The position numbers and the translations under genes were made by a program. Below are positions 1 to 5,778 of a DNA stretch of 5,999 bases, piece after piece (position 1 is the first letter of the stretch; every line of letters starts with the position of its first letter). Source of the stretch: Porticoccaceae bacterium (GTDB lineage: Bacteria; Pseudomonadota; Gammaproteobacteria; Pseudomonadales; Porticoccaceae); contig JAUUYV010000124.1 in the NCBI GenBank assembly GCA_030590275.1, positions 1 through 5,999 on the forward strand, written 5' to 3'. The notes under the pieces were generated by a model. The model had not been told where the DNA came from. It saw nothing but the letters and a program-made list of their open reading frames with translations, and did no database searches.

Positions 1-1
1 A

Positions 2-769
2 GCAGCTGGGTCAGTGGTTGACGCTAATGCCGATTATATTGAAATACCCGAAGGTGATACATTAGATCCTGAGGTGTTGCTCGGTGACGATGATGCTATC
101 GGGGAGCTTGAGGACGGCCTCGAGATACCCGATGAAATAGAACTTCCAGCTGTGGATTTTGATGATGTTTCTGCCACCGCAGATAGTACGGACTTCGACG
201 ATCTAGAGATTGATCTGGACCTCTCTGAAGCTGAATTGTCAGAGCCTGACCAGGCCATTAATGGACTGGATCTTGATGAGCTGGATCTTGATGGGTTGGA
301 TCTTGACGAGGCAAATACCGATCTCGATGTGGAGCTGGATCTTACGGCACCTGAAAATAGTGGCGCAGAGGATAGTTCTGAAGAGGACGATAACAGTGGA
401 TTCGATCTCGACCTCGATCTCGATGTGGATCTCGAGCTAGACTCTGGAGGTTCAGAGACAGATAGTTTGCTGGAAGAAAGTCTTGATCTTGATGTAAGCG
501 AAGATCTGGAGTTGGGGGATGAATCGCTTAGTGCAAATGCCGATAGTTCTACCGGAGCAAGTGTTGATGTTGGGCTAGATCTTGATTTGGGGGATGACTT
601 TGACATGCTCGAAGGAAGTGATGAGATTGGTACCCAGCTGGAGTTGGCCCAGGCATATGTTGATATGGGAGACAGTGAAGGTGCCCGAGAAATCCTCGAC
701 TACGTTGCCTTAAAAGGCAGTGATGATCAGCAATCCACGGCAAAGGGCTTGTTGGCAAAGTTAGGTTGA
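2..769 (+). CDS. fimV: FimV, C-terminal part (5' end outside window)
   Basis: The frame is open to the window edge with no convincing start, so this is the 3' end of a larger gene; a GTG at 14 is only an internal codon. The visible 255 codons are an extremely acidic Asp/Leu/Glu-rich linker (about 2-620) and a compact C-terminal module (about 623-766) reading EIGTQLELAQAYVDMGD, then EGAREILDYV and a LLAKLG end. This matches the conserved TPR-like FimV C-terminal cap. In Pseudomonas, FimV is an inner-membrane, peptidoglycan-binding polar hub needed for type IV pilus assembly and twitching, and its cytoplasmic C-terminus contacts partner proteins; the Vibrio counterpart is HubP. The LysM and membrane-spanning parts would lie upstream and cannot be seen. 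Position directly before truA agrees with the Pseudomonas gene order. The identification rests on the C-terminal module and synteny; the linker alone would not be diagnostic. Confidence 0.9.
   Translation, partial: AAGSVVDANADYIEIPEGDTLDPEVLLGDDDAIGELEDGLEIPDEIELPAVDFDDVSATADSTDFDDLEIDLDLSEAELSEPDQAINGLDLDELDLDGLDLDEANTDLDVELDLTAPENSGAEDSSEEDDNSGFDLDLDLDVDLELDSGGSETDSLLEESLDLDVSEDLELGDESLSANADSSTGASVDVGLDLDLGDDFDMLEGSDEIGTQLELAQAYVDMGDSEGAREILDYVALKGSDDQQSTAKGLLAKLG
266..310 (+). repeat. Three 15-bp tandem repeats in fimV (LDLDE/LDLDG/LDLDE)
   Basis: Three consecutive units, 266-280, 281-295 and 296-310, each resemble CTGGATCTTGATGAG and encode LDLDE, LDLDG and LDLDE. The first two differ at one base; the third has two further third-position or synonymous changes. 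The unit length keeps the reading frame, so gain or loss of copies would only lengthen or shorten the acidic FimV linker. Confidence 0.85.
404..442 (+). repeat. Short Asp-Leu dipeptide repeat run in fimV
   Basis: A run of GAT/GAC alternating with CTC, with one GTG, gives DLDLDLDVDLELD. The 6-bp near-repeat is a second low-complexity patch in the acidic linker, separate from the 15-bp repeats upstream, and uses different Leu codons (CTC here, CTT/CTG there). It therefore probably arose independently. Confidence 0.7.
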
Positions 770-855
770 TAGTTTCTTACTAAATTTGGTCTACAGCTCC
801 TGGCCTATGACTCCCGATCTACAAACATGGGGGTCTGCAAACCCTGATACGCGTA

Positions 856-883
856 TTGATTGATAAAACAGCAGCAGTATATT
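856..883 (+). promoter_or_regulatory. Candidate sigma70 promoter for truA(-trpF)
   Basis: TTGATT at 856-861 (4 of 6 matches to TTGACA) is followed by a 16-bp spacer and TATATT at 878-883 (5 of 6 matches to TATAAT). Transcription would begin near 890, leaving a leader of about 100 nt before the truA ATG at 992. The rest of the 770-991 gap shows no clear intrinsic terminator for fimV and no credible gene. A weak imperfect dyad (886-896 with 926-936, 8 of 11 paired) lies in the proposed leader. The promoter is predicted from sequence only. Confidence 0.4.
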
Positions 884-991
884 TCAGAAGCAGGACTTAG
901 CGTGGTATTCCGTATCGGGGTTTTTGTCCCTGTTCTAAAAAACCTGTGCCAGGCCTTTGGCTCTGGATACACTGGAAATAGAGACAGATAA

Positions 992-1864
992 ATGTCTCAG
1001 TCAGACTGGGTTTACCGAGTTAATGGTCGAGTACCGATAGGTGAGGTGCTGCCCGACAAGCTGAAGCGCTTCGCTGGTATTATCCAATACGATGGCAACA
1101 GCTTTTGCGGTTGGCAGCGCCAGGTGCATTGTCAGGGGGTTCAGCAAGCGGTCGAAACCGCTTTATCCTATGTCGCTAATGAGTCGGTTTCCGTGGCCTG
1201 TGCAGGTCGCACAGATGCGAGAGTTCACGCTACTAACCAGGTGATTCACTTTGATACTCGCGCAGAACGTTCCGGGTACAACTGGGTGCATGGTGTCAAC
1301 GCCAACTTGCCTGATGCCGTACGCTTACTTCAGGTACAAGCGGTTCCTGCACAGTTTCATGCGCGCTTTAGTGCACTTGCCCGAACCTATCGTTATCTGA
1401 TTATTAATACAGGACTGCGCCCGGCGGTGATGCGACATTACTTAAGCTGGGAGAAGGTGCCCCTTGATATCGCAGCGATGTCATCCGCGTCTTTAGCTTT
1501 TCTCGGCAAGCAGGATTTTTCTGCGGTGCGGGGTGCGGGTTGTCAATCGCCCACATCCTGGCGTAACGTGCACGATATTCGGTTTTTTCAGGTAGGGAAG
1601 GTGATAGTGATGGAAATCACTGCTAACGCCTTCTTGCTCCATATGGTGCGTAATATTGTCGGGATCTTGCTGGCGGTAGGTCGCGGAGAGCAGGCAACTA
1701 GCTGGGTGGCTGAATTACTGGAGCTCAGGGACCGTCGCCTGGCTCCACCCACAGCTCCAGCAGCGGGTTTATATCTGGTGTCGGTGACTTACCCCGAACA
1801 CTTTAGCCTGGTACCGCCGTCACTCGGCCCAGATATATTGCCTCTCGATCTGGAATTCTTATGA
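992..1864 (+). CDS. truA: tRNA pseudouridine(38-40) synthase TruA
   Basis: This cytoplasmic enzyme isomerises uridines 38, 39 and 40 in tRNA anticodon arms. The 290 residues align throughout with E. coli TruA (about 270 aa). Landmarks are YDGNSFCGWQRQ (residues 33-44), the catalytic motif AGRTDA (71-76) with nucleophile Asp75, HARFSALARTYRYL (about 123-136), CQSPTSWRNV, NAFLLHMVRNIVG and GLYLVSVTYPE near the C-terminus. The ATG at 992 gives an N-terminus some 15 residues longer than in E. coli. A GTG at 1046 would give the E. coli-like length, but AGGTGA abuts it with only 1 nt of spacing, so I keep the ATG even though its own ribosome site is weak. One oddity: the residue after AGRTDA is Arg77 (AGA, 1220-1222) where the family has Gly (E. 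coli AGRTDAGVH). The stop at 1862-1864 is followed 47 bp later by trpF, so cotranscription is likely. Confidence 0.97.
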   Translation: MSQSDWVYRVNGRVPIGEVLPDKLKRFAGIIQYDGNSFCGWQRQVHCQGVQQAVETALSYVANESVSVACAGRTDARVHATNQVIHFDTRAERSGYNWVHGVNANLPDAVRLLQVQAVPAQFHARFSALARTYRYLIINTGLRPAVMRHYLSWEKVPLDIAAMSSASLAFLGKQDFSAVRGAGCQSPTSWRNVHDIRFFQVGKVIVMEITANAFLLHMVRNIVGILLAVGRGEQATSWVAELLELRDRRLAPPTAPAAGLYLVSVTYPEHFSLVPPSLGPDILPLDLEFL

Positions 1865-1896
1865 CTGTTGTCGATAAAATGACGGGGAAAGCTTAA
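1861..1896 (+). other. 11-codon mini-ORF overlapping truA stop, in phase with trpF
   Basis: ATGA at 1861-1864 overlaps the truA stop codon and opens an 11-codon frame, MTVVDKMTGKA, ending at TAA 1894-1896. A weak GGA lies 6 nt upstream (1852-1854). The frame is the same as that of trpF, so the TAA is all that separates an ATGA-coupled start from the TrpF reading frame. It could be a coupling or reinitiation leader, a remnant of an earlier longer trpF start, or chance. No function is claimed. Confidence 0.2.
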
Positions 1897-1911
1897 GGTT
1901 TGGTTCCTGAA

Positions 1912-2535
1912 ATGGGTGCAAAAGTTAGAGTAAAAATTTGTGGTATTACGACTGTCGAGCAGGGTCTTATGGCCGCGCAGGCGGGTGCGGATGCTATTGG
2001 TCTGGTGTTTTATTCTAAAAGTCCCAGATACGTGAGCTCTGAGATGGCCGCAGAAATTGTCAGTGCGCTTGGTCCTTTTGTCACTACCGTGGGATTATTT
2101 GTCAATGAAAGTCCAGCTGTTGTGAGTGATAAACTAGCACGCACTGGTGTTCAGCTTTTGCAGTTTCATGGTGATGAATCACCTGACTATTGTGAGCAGT
2201 TTGAGAGACCATTTATCAAAGCTGTGCGTATGGAGCCTGATGTCGATATAAGGGCCGAACTTGCAGCCCACCCAAAAGCCAGCGCTTATCTGTTTGATGC
2301 CTGGCGGGAGGATGCTTATGGTGGAACGGGCGAAGTATTTGACTGGGCGCGTTTATCAATCGCTATTTCTCGGCCGGTGATTCTGGCGGGTGGCCTTACG
2401 CTGACTAACGTAGCAGCTGCCGTCGCTCAAACGCATCCCTATGCGGTGGATGTCAGTAGCGGGGTAGAATCAGCCCCTGGTGTTAAAGACCCTGGTCTGG
2501 TGAAGAGGTTTATTGAGCAGGCGCGGTCTGTTTAG
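1912..2535 (+). CDS. trpF: Phosphoribosylanthranilate isomerase TrpF
   Basis: TrpF converts N-(5'-phosphoribosyl)anthranilate to CdRP, the third step of tryptophan synthesis from chorismate, in the cytoplasm. The product is a single-domain (beta/alpha)8 barrel of 207 residues, the usual length for stand-alone TrpF. Visible motifs, in order, are VKICGIT with catalytic Cys10, GADAIGLVFYSKSPRYV, VGLFVN, LQFHGDE, AYLFDAW with catalytic Asp129, YGGTGEVFDW, PVILAGGL and the phosphate-binding AVDVSSGVE. I chose ATG 1912 (MGAKVRVKICGIT) because TrpF normally starts a few residues before KICGIT. A TTG at 1900 would add four residues but sits 1 nt after the only AAGG (1895-1898). That AAGG is 13 nt from the ATG, so initiation may be weak or coupled to truA. 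No trpC fusion and no trpB or trpA neighbour is present, as in Pseudomonas, where trpBA lies elsewhere. Confidence 0.96.
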   Translation: MGAKVRVKICGITTVEQGLMAAQAGADAIGLVFYSKSPRYVSSEMAAEIVSALGPFVTTVGLFVNESPAVVSDKLARTGVQLLQFHGDESPDYCEQFERPFIKAVRMEPDVDIRAELAAHPKASAYLFDAWREDAYGGTGEVFDWARLSIAISRPVILAGGLTLTNVAAAVAQTHPYAVDVSSGVESAPGVKDPGLVKRFIEQARSV

Positions 2536-2611
2536 TAAAGTGTCTTCAGATAGTAAGTAATATAGGGTGGTTGGTGTTTTTTGAGACATTGTTATGACGT
2601 AGAATGCTGTT

Positions 2612-2704
2612 TTGATCGCTGGTGTCTGCGGCCTGGTAGTGCTGGTAGCAGCTGCGATAATACCCTGGGTGTTTTACCGAGTAGCCGTGGACGCCAGGTC
2701 TTGA
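2612..2704 (+). other. Possible 30-residue hydrophobic mini-ORF, doubtful
   Basis: From TTG 2612 to TGA 2702-2704 the frame encodes a hydrophobic stretch beginning IAGVCGLVVLVAAAIIPW and ending VFYRVAVDARS, which looks like one membrane span followed by a charged tail. An in-frame TAG at 2600-2602 rules out a longer upstream start, there is no ATG or GTG start before the hydrophobic stretch, and no Shine-Dalgarno is visible. I do not recognise the sequence. It overlaps a candidate promoter, which is an equally good explanation for this DNA. Confidence 0.12.
2633..2661 (+). promoter_or_regulatory. Candidate extended -10 promoter for accD-folC
   Basis: TGC (2653-2655) directly precedes GATAAT (2656-2661, 5 of 6 matches to TATAAT), which fits an extended -10 element. 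The -35 position with a 17-bp spacer is CTGGTA (2633-2638), a poor match (3 of 6), as is common for extended -10 promoters. Transcription would begin near 2668, about 127 nt before accD. Predicted from sequence only. Confidence 0.3.
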
Positions 2705-2781
2705 AATAATGTTTCCAGGATGCTGCCTGAAAATAAGGTACTGCCTAAAAAAGCAATATATTAAATTGCGTCAGTTTAACA

Positions 2782-2786
2782 AAGGA
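2782..2786 (+). promoter_or_regulatory. accD ribosome binding site
   Basis: AAGGA lies 8 nt before the accD ATG at 2795. Two out-of-frame ATGs (2787 and 2790) lie between, but they reach a TGA at 2796-2798 after at most three codons and are too close to the AAGGA. The site therefore supports ATG 2795, which also gives the conserved MSW N-terminus. Confidence 0.75.
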
Positions 2787-2794
2787 ATGATGGG

Positions 2795-3703
2795 ATGAGT
2801 TGGCTAAGTAAAATAAGGCCCTCCGGTATGGCCACCCAGTCTCGGGAGAGAACCAAGAGTGTTCCGGAAGGCCTGTGGAAGCAGTGTCCGAAATGCAGCT
2901 CCCCTCTGTATTGGCCAGACTTGGAGCGTAACTTAGAGGTGTGTCCCAAGTGTGAGCATCACATCCGCATAAGTGCTCGTCGGCGTCTGGATATCTTTCT
3001 CGATGAGGAGGGTCGTGAAGAATTTGCCACAGAGGTACTCCCGGTTGACCGCTTAAAATTCCGTGATGTTAAAAAATATAAGGATCGTCTATCGGCAGCG
3101 CAGAAAAAGACTGGAGAAAAAGATGCCCTGATAGTTGTCAAAGGTACTTTGATGAGTATTCCTCTGGTGACTGCGGTCTTCGAGTTCGAGTTTCACGGTG
3201 GTTCTATGGGAGCTGCGGTGGGCGAGCGTTTTACTCGCGGGGCACGGCGAGCTTTGGCCGATGGTATTCCTTTAGTTTGTTTTTCCGCCACTGGTGGTGC
3301 TCGCATGCAGGAAGCCTTACTTTCGTTGATGCAGATGGCCAAGACGAGTGCGATACTGGAAAGATTAAAACAGGCAGGCCTACCGTTCATCTCTGTAATG
3401 ACAGACCCCGTATATGGTGGTGTCTCGGCCAGTTTGGCTATGCTGGGTGATATCAATATTGCTGAACCCGGTGCACGCGCGGGCTTTGCGGGGCCTAATA
3501 TTATAGAGCAGACTATTCGCCAAAAATTGCCCGCGGGCTTCCAGCGCAGTGAGTTTTTGCTTGAGCATGGCGCCATCGATATGATCGTTCCTCGCACCGA
3601 ACTGCGTTCAACTATTGCGCGTCTACTGGCCAAGCTTAGTGGTCTTCCCGAGCCAGTCGAAACTGTTGTTAACGAGGACGAATCTGAACCCGAAGACGCT
3701 TGA
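2795..3703 (+). CDS. accD: Acetyl-CoA carboxylase carboxyltransferase subunit beta AccD
   Basis: AccD pairs with AccA as an alpha2beta2 carboxyltransferase that moves the carboxyl group from carboxybiotin on AccB to acetyl-CoA, making malonyl-CoA for fatty acid synthesis in the cytoplasm. The 302 residues match E. coli AccD (304 aa) from MSW to the acidic tail. An N-terminal zinc ribbon is intact: Cys31, Cys34, Cys50 and Cys53 (C-X2-C-X15-C-X2-C), around [11 protein letters not shown]. The crotonase-like core carries GGSMG (135-139), [12 protein letters not shown] (about 164-175, oxyanion-hole glycines), YGGVSAS (207-213) and FAGP (231-234), then [21 protein letters not shown]. In E. coli the zinc ribbon also binds accA/accD mRNA and gives autoregulation; that is family knowledge, not shown here. 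The last codons overlap the start of folC, so the two are probably cotranscribed and translationally coupled. Confidence 0.98.
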   Translation: MSWLSKIRPSGMATQSRERTKSVPEGLWKQCPKCSSPLYWPDLERNLEVCPKCEHHIRISARRRLDIFLDEEGREEFATEVLPVDRLKFRDVKKYKDRLSAAQKKTGEKDALIVVKGTLMSIPLVTAVFEFEFHGGSMGAAVGERFTRGARRALADGIPLVCFSATGGARMQEALLSLMQMAKTSAILERLKQAGLPFISVMTDPVYGGVSASLAMLGDINIAEPGARAGFAGPNIIEQTIRQKLPAGFQRSEFLLEHGAIDMIVPRTELRSTIARLLAKLSGLPEPVETVVNEDESEPEDA

Positions 3704-5045
3704 TGACTGGCTGACGCTGCTAGAAAAACGCCATCCGCGGGCCATTGATCTGGGCCTTGAACGGGTCGCAAAAGTTGCCGCTCAGCTCGGCGTGGCCGAA
3801 ATCCAGGCTCGCGTCGTAACGGTTGCTGGCACCAATGGTAAAGGCTCCTGTATTGCAATAATGGAAGCGCTGTTGGCTGCAGGCGGAATACGTGTCGGTA
3901 CCTTTACCTCGCCTCATGTACTGGTCTATAACGAACGTATTCGGATTAATGCGGAGAATGTATCAGATGCTGATATTTGCTGCGCGTTTGAAGTGATCGA
4001 GCGCCTTCGCGACAATATCAGTTTGACCTATTTTGAATTTTCCGCGCTTGCTGCTTTGTGGCTATTCGCAGAACGTGAGCTGGATGTTGTTCTGTTGGAG
4101 GTGGGTCTGGGGGGGCGTCTTGATGCAGTAAATATCATTGACCCCGATGTCGCAGTCATTACTTCCATAGAGCTCGACCATCAGGAGTGGTTGGGAACCA
4201 GTCGAGGTGCAATCGCTCTGGAAAAATGCGGTATTGCGCGTACAGGTTTACCCCTGGTCTGTGCTGAACAGAATCCGCCTCAGGACTTATTGGACTATAT
4301 TGACAGGCTCGGTGCGCATCTCGTTTTACTGGGACAGGGTGGTTTTTACTGTCGGGAACGGCAGTCTGAATCTCAGTCTGTTGATAATGGACTGGAAAAG
4401 AAGTCGACACTGACATTGGAATGCCTAGACATCGATGGTGAAGTCCAGGTATTTGAAGGCCTGCCGAAGCCCTATCTACCTTTGCCGAGTGCAATATGTG
4501 CTTTGCAAGCACTGATTCTGATTGGGCATGAGCCTGCCTTTGAGTTGCTTGCGAGAGTATTTTCTGAAGCTCGTTTGCCGGGACGGTTTCAACAGTTCGA
4601 TTGCCGTAGTCGACGAATTATTCTCGATGTTGCTCATAATCCAGCCGCTGCAAAGGCACTCGCCATTCGACTCGATAGCTTAGACTCGCAGCGCATTCAC
4701 TGTATCTTTGGGGCCCTGGTGAATAAAGATATTGCCGGGATGATCGAGCCAGTTTTATCAAAAGTAAGCCATTGGTATTTGTGTGGCTTGCCGGATTCCC
4801 CGCTCTCCTCATCTGCTGAGCAGATGAAGGAGCTGGTGTACAATTGTGTGCAGGCGTACGGTGATGGTGTCGGGCATGGTTTGAGAAAGGACTTATCCGA
4901 TTGGAGTGTCCAGTGCTACGATAGCCCTCGAGAGGCGTTTTACTCGGCGCTCGATGTTTCTGATGTGGATGAAGTTATTCTGGTATTTGGTTCGTTTCTT
5001 ACGGTAGCGGGTGCATTGGAATATTGTATTGAGTCTCGTGCTTAA
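3666..5045 (+). CDS. folC: Bifunctional dihydrofolate synthase/folylpolyglutamate synthase FolC
   Basis: FolC adds L-glutamate to dihydropteroate (giving dihydrofolate) and further glutamates to reduced folates, using ATP. This is a Mur-ligase-like cytoplasmic enzyme. Visible landmarks are [24 protein letters not shown] at the N-terminus (quoted motif spans two parts, [14 protein letters not shown] and [10 protein letters not shown]), the P-loop GTNGKGS (nt 3828-3848), [63 protein letters not shown] with Lys187 (nt 4224-4226; probably the carbamylated Lys of the family) and DVAHNP (nt 4626-4643) opening the C-terminal glutamate-ligase domain. The start is uncertain: no ATG precedes TLDDW in this frame. 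TTG 3666 gives 459 aa with a leader of E. coli-like length and overlaps accD by 38 nt. Alternatives are GTG 3639, TTG 3615 and the non-standard CTG 3684. The enzyme is somewhat longer than E. coli FolC (about 422 aa). The function is sure; the 5' boundary is not. Confidence 0.93.
   Translation: MLTRTNLNPKTLDDWLTLLEKRHPRAIDLGLERVAKVAAQLGVAEIQARVVTVAGTNGKGSCIAIMEALLAAGGIRVGTFTSPHVLVYNERIRINAENVSDADICCAFEVIERLRDNISLTYFEFSALAALWLFAERELDVVLLEVGLGGRLDAVNIIDPDVAVITSIELDHQEWLGTSRGAIALEKCGIARTGLPLVCAEQNPPQDLLDYIDRLGAHLVLLGQGGFYCRERQSESQSVDNGLEKKSTLTLECLDIDGEVQVFEGLPKPYLPLPSAICALQALILIGHEPAFELLARVFSEARLPGRFQQFDCRSRRIILDVAHNPAAAKALAIRLDSLDSQRIHCIFGALVNKDIAGMIEPVLSKVSHWYLCGLPDSPLSSSAEQMKELVYNCVQAYGDGVGHGLRKDLSDWSVQCYDSPREAFYSALDVSDVDEVILVFGSFLTVAGALEYCIESRA
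3674..3678 (+). promoter_or_regulatory. Possible folC Shine-Dalgarno (GAGGA) inside accD
   Basis: GAGGA lies in the accD tail, 5 nt before CTG 3684, a possible non-standard folC start that would leave LNPKTLDDW at the N-terminus. It is the only good Shine-Dalgarno match near the expected folC N-terminus, and it lies downstream of the three usual-type candidates (TTG 3615, GTG 3639, TTG 3666). It may be incidental, since it codes for Glu-Asp residues of the acidic AccD tail. Confidence 0.25.
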
Positions 5046-5066
5046 ATTAGGAAGAGTGGATATTGA

Positions 5067-5615
5067 ATGACCCCTGGGCTTAGACAACGAGTGGTTGGTG
5101 CTTTGGTATTGGTGGCTTTGGCTATCGTATTCCTGCCCATGTTACTGGATTTAGGTGGTAGCTATACAGTGGATACTACCCGCCGCATTCCCCCTGCACC
5201 GGAGATTAAGCCGGTGCAAATTGCACAGCCAGAACTCCCGGCCGATTTGCTTCCGGCGAAGGAGGAGAAGTCGATATTTGCTCTGGAAGAAAAAGAAGAG
5301 GTTCAGGGAAAGTCCTCCGGGCTCGAGGATAAAAAAGCTGTAGCGGATGAACCGCGATTAACAAAACACGGTTTACCAGAAGCCTGGGTGATACAGGTCG
5401 GTAGTTTTAAAGATAAGTCTAATGCCGAGGAATTACGGGAGCGTTTAATCAGCGTTAGTTATAAGGCTTTTGTACGTGCTGCGGATGTAGAGGGCGTTAA
5501 AAAATATCGGGTATTTGTCGGGCCGAAAGGGGTAAAGAATAAACTCCTCGCGGATCAGCGAGCTATTGATAAGCAGTTTGGCATCAAATCCTGGTTAGTT
5601 AAGTTTGAACCATGA
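5067..5615 (+). CDS. dedD: DedD-like SPOR-domain inner-membrane protein
   Basis: The 182-residue protein has the standard three-part SPOR architecture. A short basic cytoplasmic N-terminus (MTPGLRQR) is followed by one membrane helix (about residues 9-28), a low-complexity periplasmic linker rich in Pro, Glu and Lys (about 40-104) and a C-terminal SPOR domain (about 106-180) starting AWVIQVGSFKDKSNAEEL and containing YRVFVGP. SPOR domains bind denuded septal peptidoglycan glycan strands, and E. coli DedD is a non-essential cell-division protein that localises to the septal ring. The symbol rests on architecture plus the position between folC and cvpA, the same slot as E. coli dedD. The start ATG is 21 bp after the folC stop, with GGA at 5058-5060 as a weak ribosome site and AGGA at 5049-5052 too distant. 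Cotranscription with folC is likely. Confidence 0.88.
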   Translation: MTPGLRQRVVGALVLVALAIVFLPMLLDLGGSYTVDTTRRIPPAPEIKPVQIAQPELPADLLPAKEEKSIFALEEKEEVQGKSSGLEDKKAVADEPRLTKHGLPEAWVIQVGSFKDKSNAEELRERLISVSYKAFVRAADVEGVKKYRVFVGPKGVKNKLLADQRAIDKQFGIKSWLVKFEP

Positions 5616-5617
5616 TG

Positions 5618-5678
5618 GGCTGCCTGGAGTCGCCACCTAAATTGTATGTAAGTCATTTTTTCTCGCGACTGTGCAGCC
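5618..5678 (+). repeat. Imperfect inverted repeat after dedD
   Basis: GGCTGC (5618-5623) pairs with GCAGCC (5673-5678), and AGTCGC (5628-5633) pairs with GCGACT (5665-5670). Between them is a small asymmetric internal loop (4 and 2 nt), and the terminal loop is about 31 nt. It begins 3 nt after the dedD stop. There is no T-run directly after the 3' arm, so it is not a classical terminator. It could be an mRNA-stabilising or attenuating structure between dedD and cvpA. Confidence 0.4.
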
Positions 5679-5778
5679 AGTAACTGTTTTATTGTTATGT
5701 CTGACTTATATTGGTTTCCAGTGAGTAATAGTGGGCAGGACTGCCGGATTTCGGTGGTAAAAAACTCGAATGGGTGAG

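Larger units (their letters stand above)
2536..2794 (+). other. trpF-accD intergenic region (259 bp)
   Basis: No protein-coding remnant of trpB or trpA is recognisable here in any frame I read. The contents I can point to are a T-run at 2577-2582 without a preceding stem (so not a convincing terminator), a TTG-initiated hydrophobic frame at 2612-2704, an extended -10 like element at 2653-2661, a short direct repeat CTGCCT at 2723 and 2741, and the accD ribosome site. It most likely carries the accD-folC promoter and leader. Confidence 0.5.

Noticed and set aside
34..606. 190-codon Ser/Arg-rich open frame on the minus strand
   Set aside because: It is the antisense of the fimV Asp/Leu repeats: GAT/GAC and CTC/CTT codons read in reverse give Ser and Arg codons. 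It has no family features and no ribosome site.
847..856. Perfect 10-bp palindrome ATACGCGTAT abutting the candidate truA -35 box
   Set aside because: Perfect 10-bp palindromes are expected several times by chance in 6 kb, and there is no flanking symmetry or second copy to support an operator.
807..863. 18-codon frame from ATG 807 (MTPDLQTWGSANPDTRID) in the fimV-truA gap
   Set aside because: It has no ribosome site, runs into the candidate promoter, and is of a length expected by chance.
909..926. GC-then-T pattern CCGTATCGGGGTTTTTG resembling a terminator
   Set aside because: The only stem is 3 bp (CCG/CGG), and the candidate promoter just upstream would put it inside the truA leader.
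2723..2750. Direct repeat CTGCCT (2723 and 2741) before accD
   Set aside because: Only six bases are shared plus a trailing A-run; this is too short to call a binding site.
2787..2798. ATG ATG GGA TGA mini-frame overlapping the accD start
   Set aside because: The Shine-Dalgarno abuts these ATGs, while the spacing and homology fit ATG 2795, so this is probably incidental.
3703..3714. ATG 3703 overlapping the accD stop (TGATGA) as the folC start
   Set aside because: It is out of the FolC frame and reaches TGA after three codons (MTG); the DDWL homology lies in another frame.
3193..3858. 221-codon minus-strand frame spanning the accD-folC junction
   Set aside because: It lies antisense to two clear conserved genes, shows no recognisable motif, and is best explained as a codon-bias shadow.
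4159..4512. 117-codon minus-strand frame inside folC
   Set aside because: It is antisense to continuous FolC homology, with no domain pattern.
5684..5712. Possible cvpA promoter with -10 TATATT at 5707-5712
   Set aside because: The -35 region at 16-18 bp spacing matches poorly (CTGTTT, about 2 of 6) and there is no extended -10 TG at the right place.
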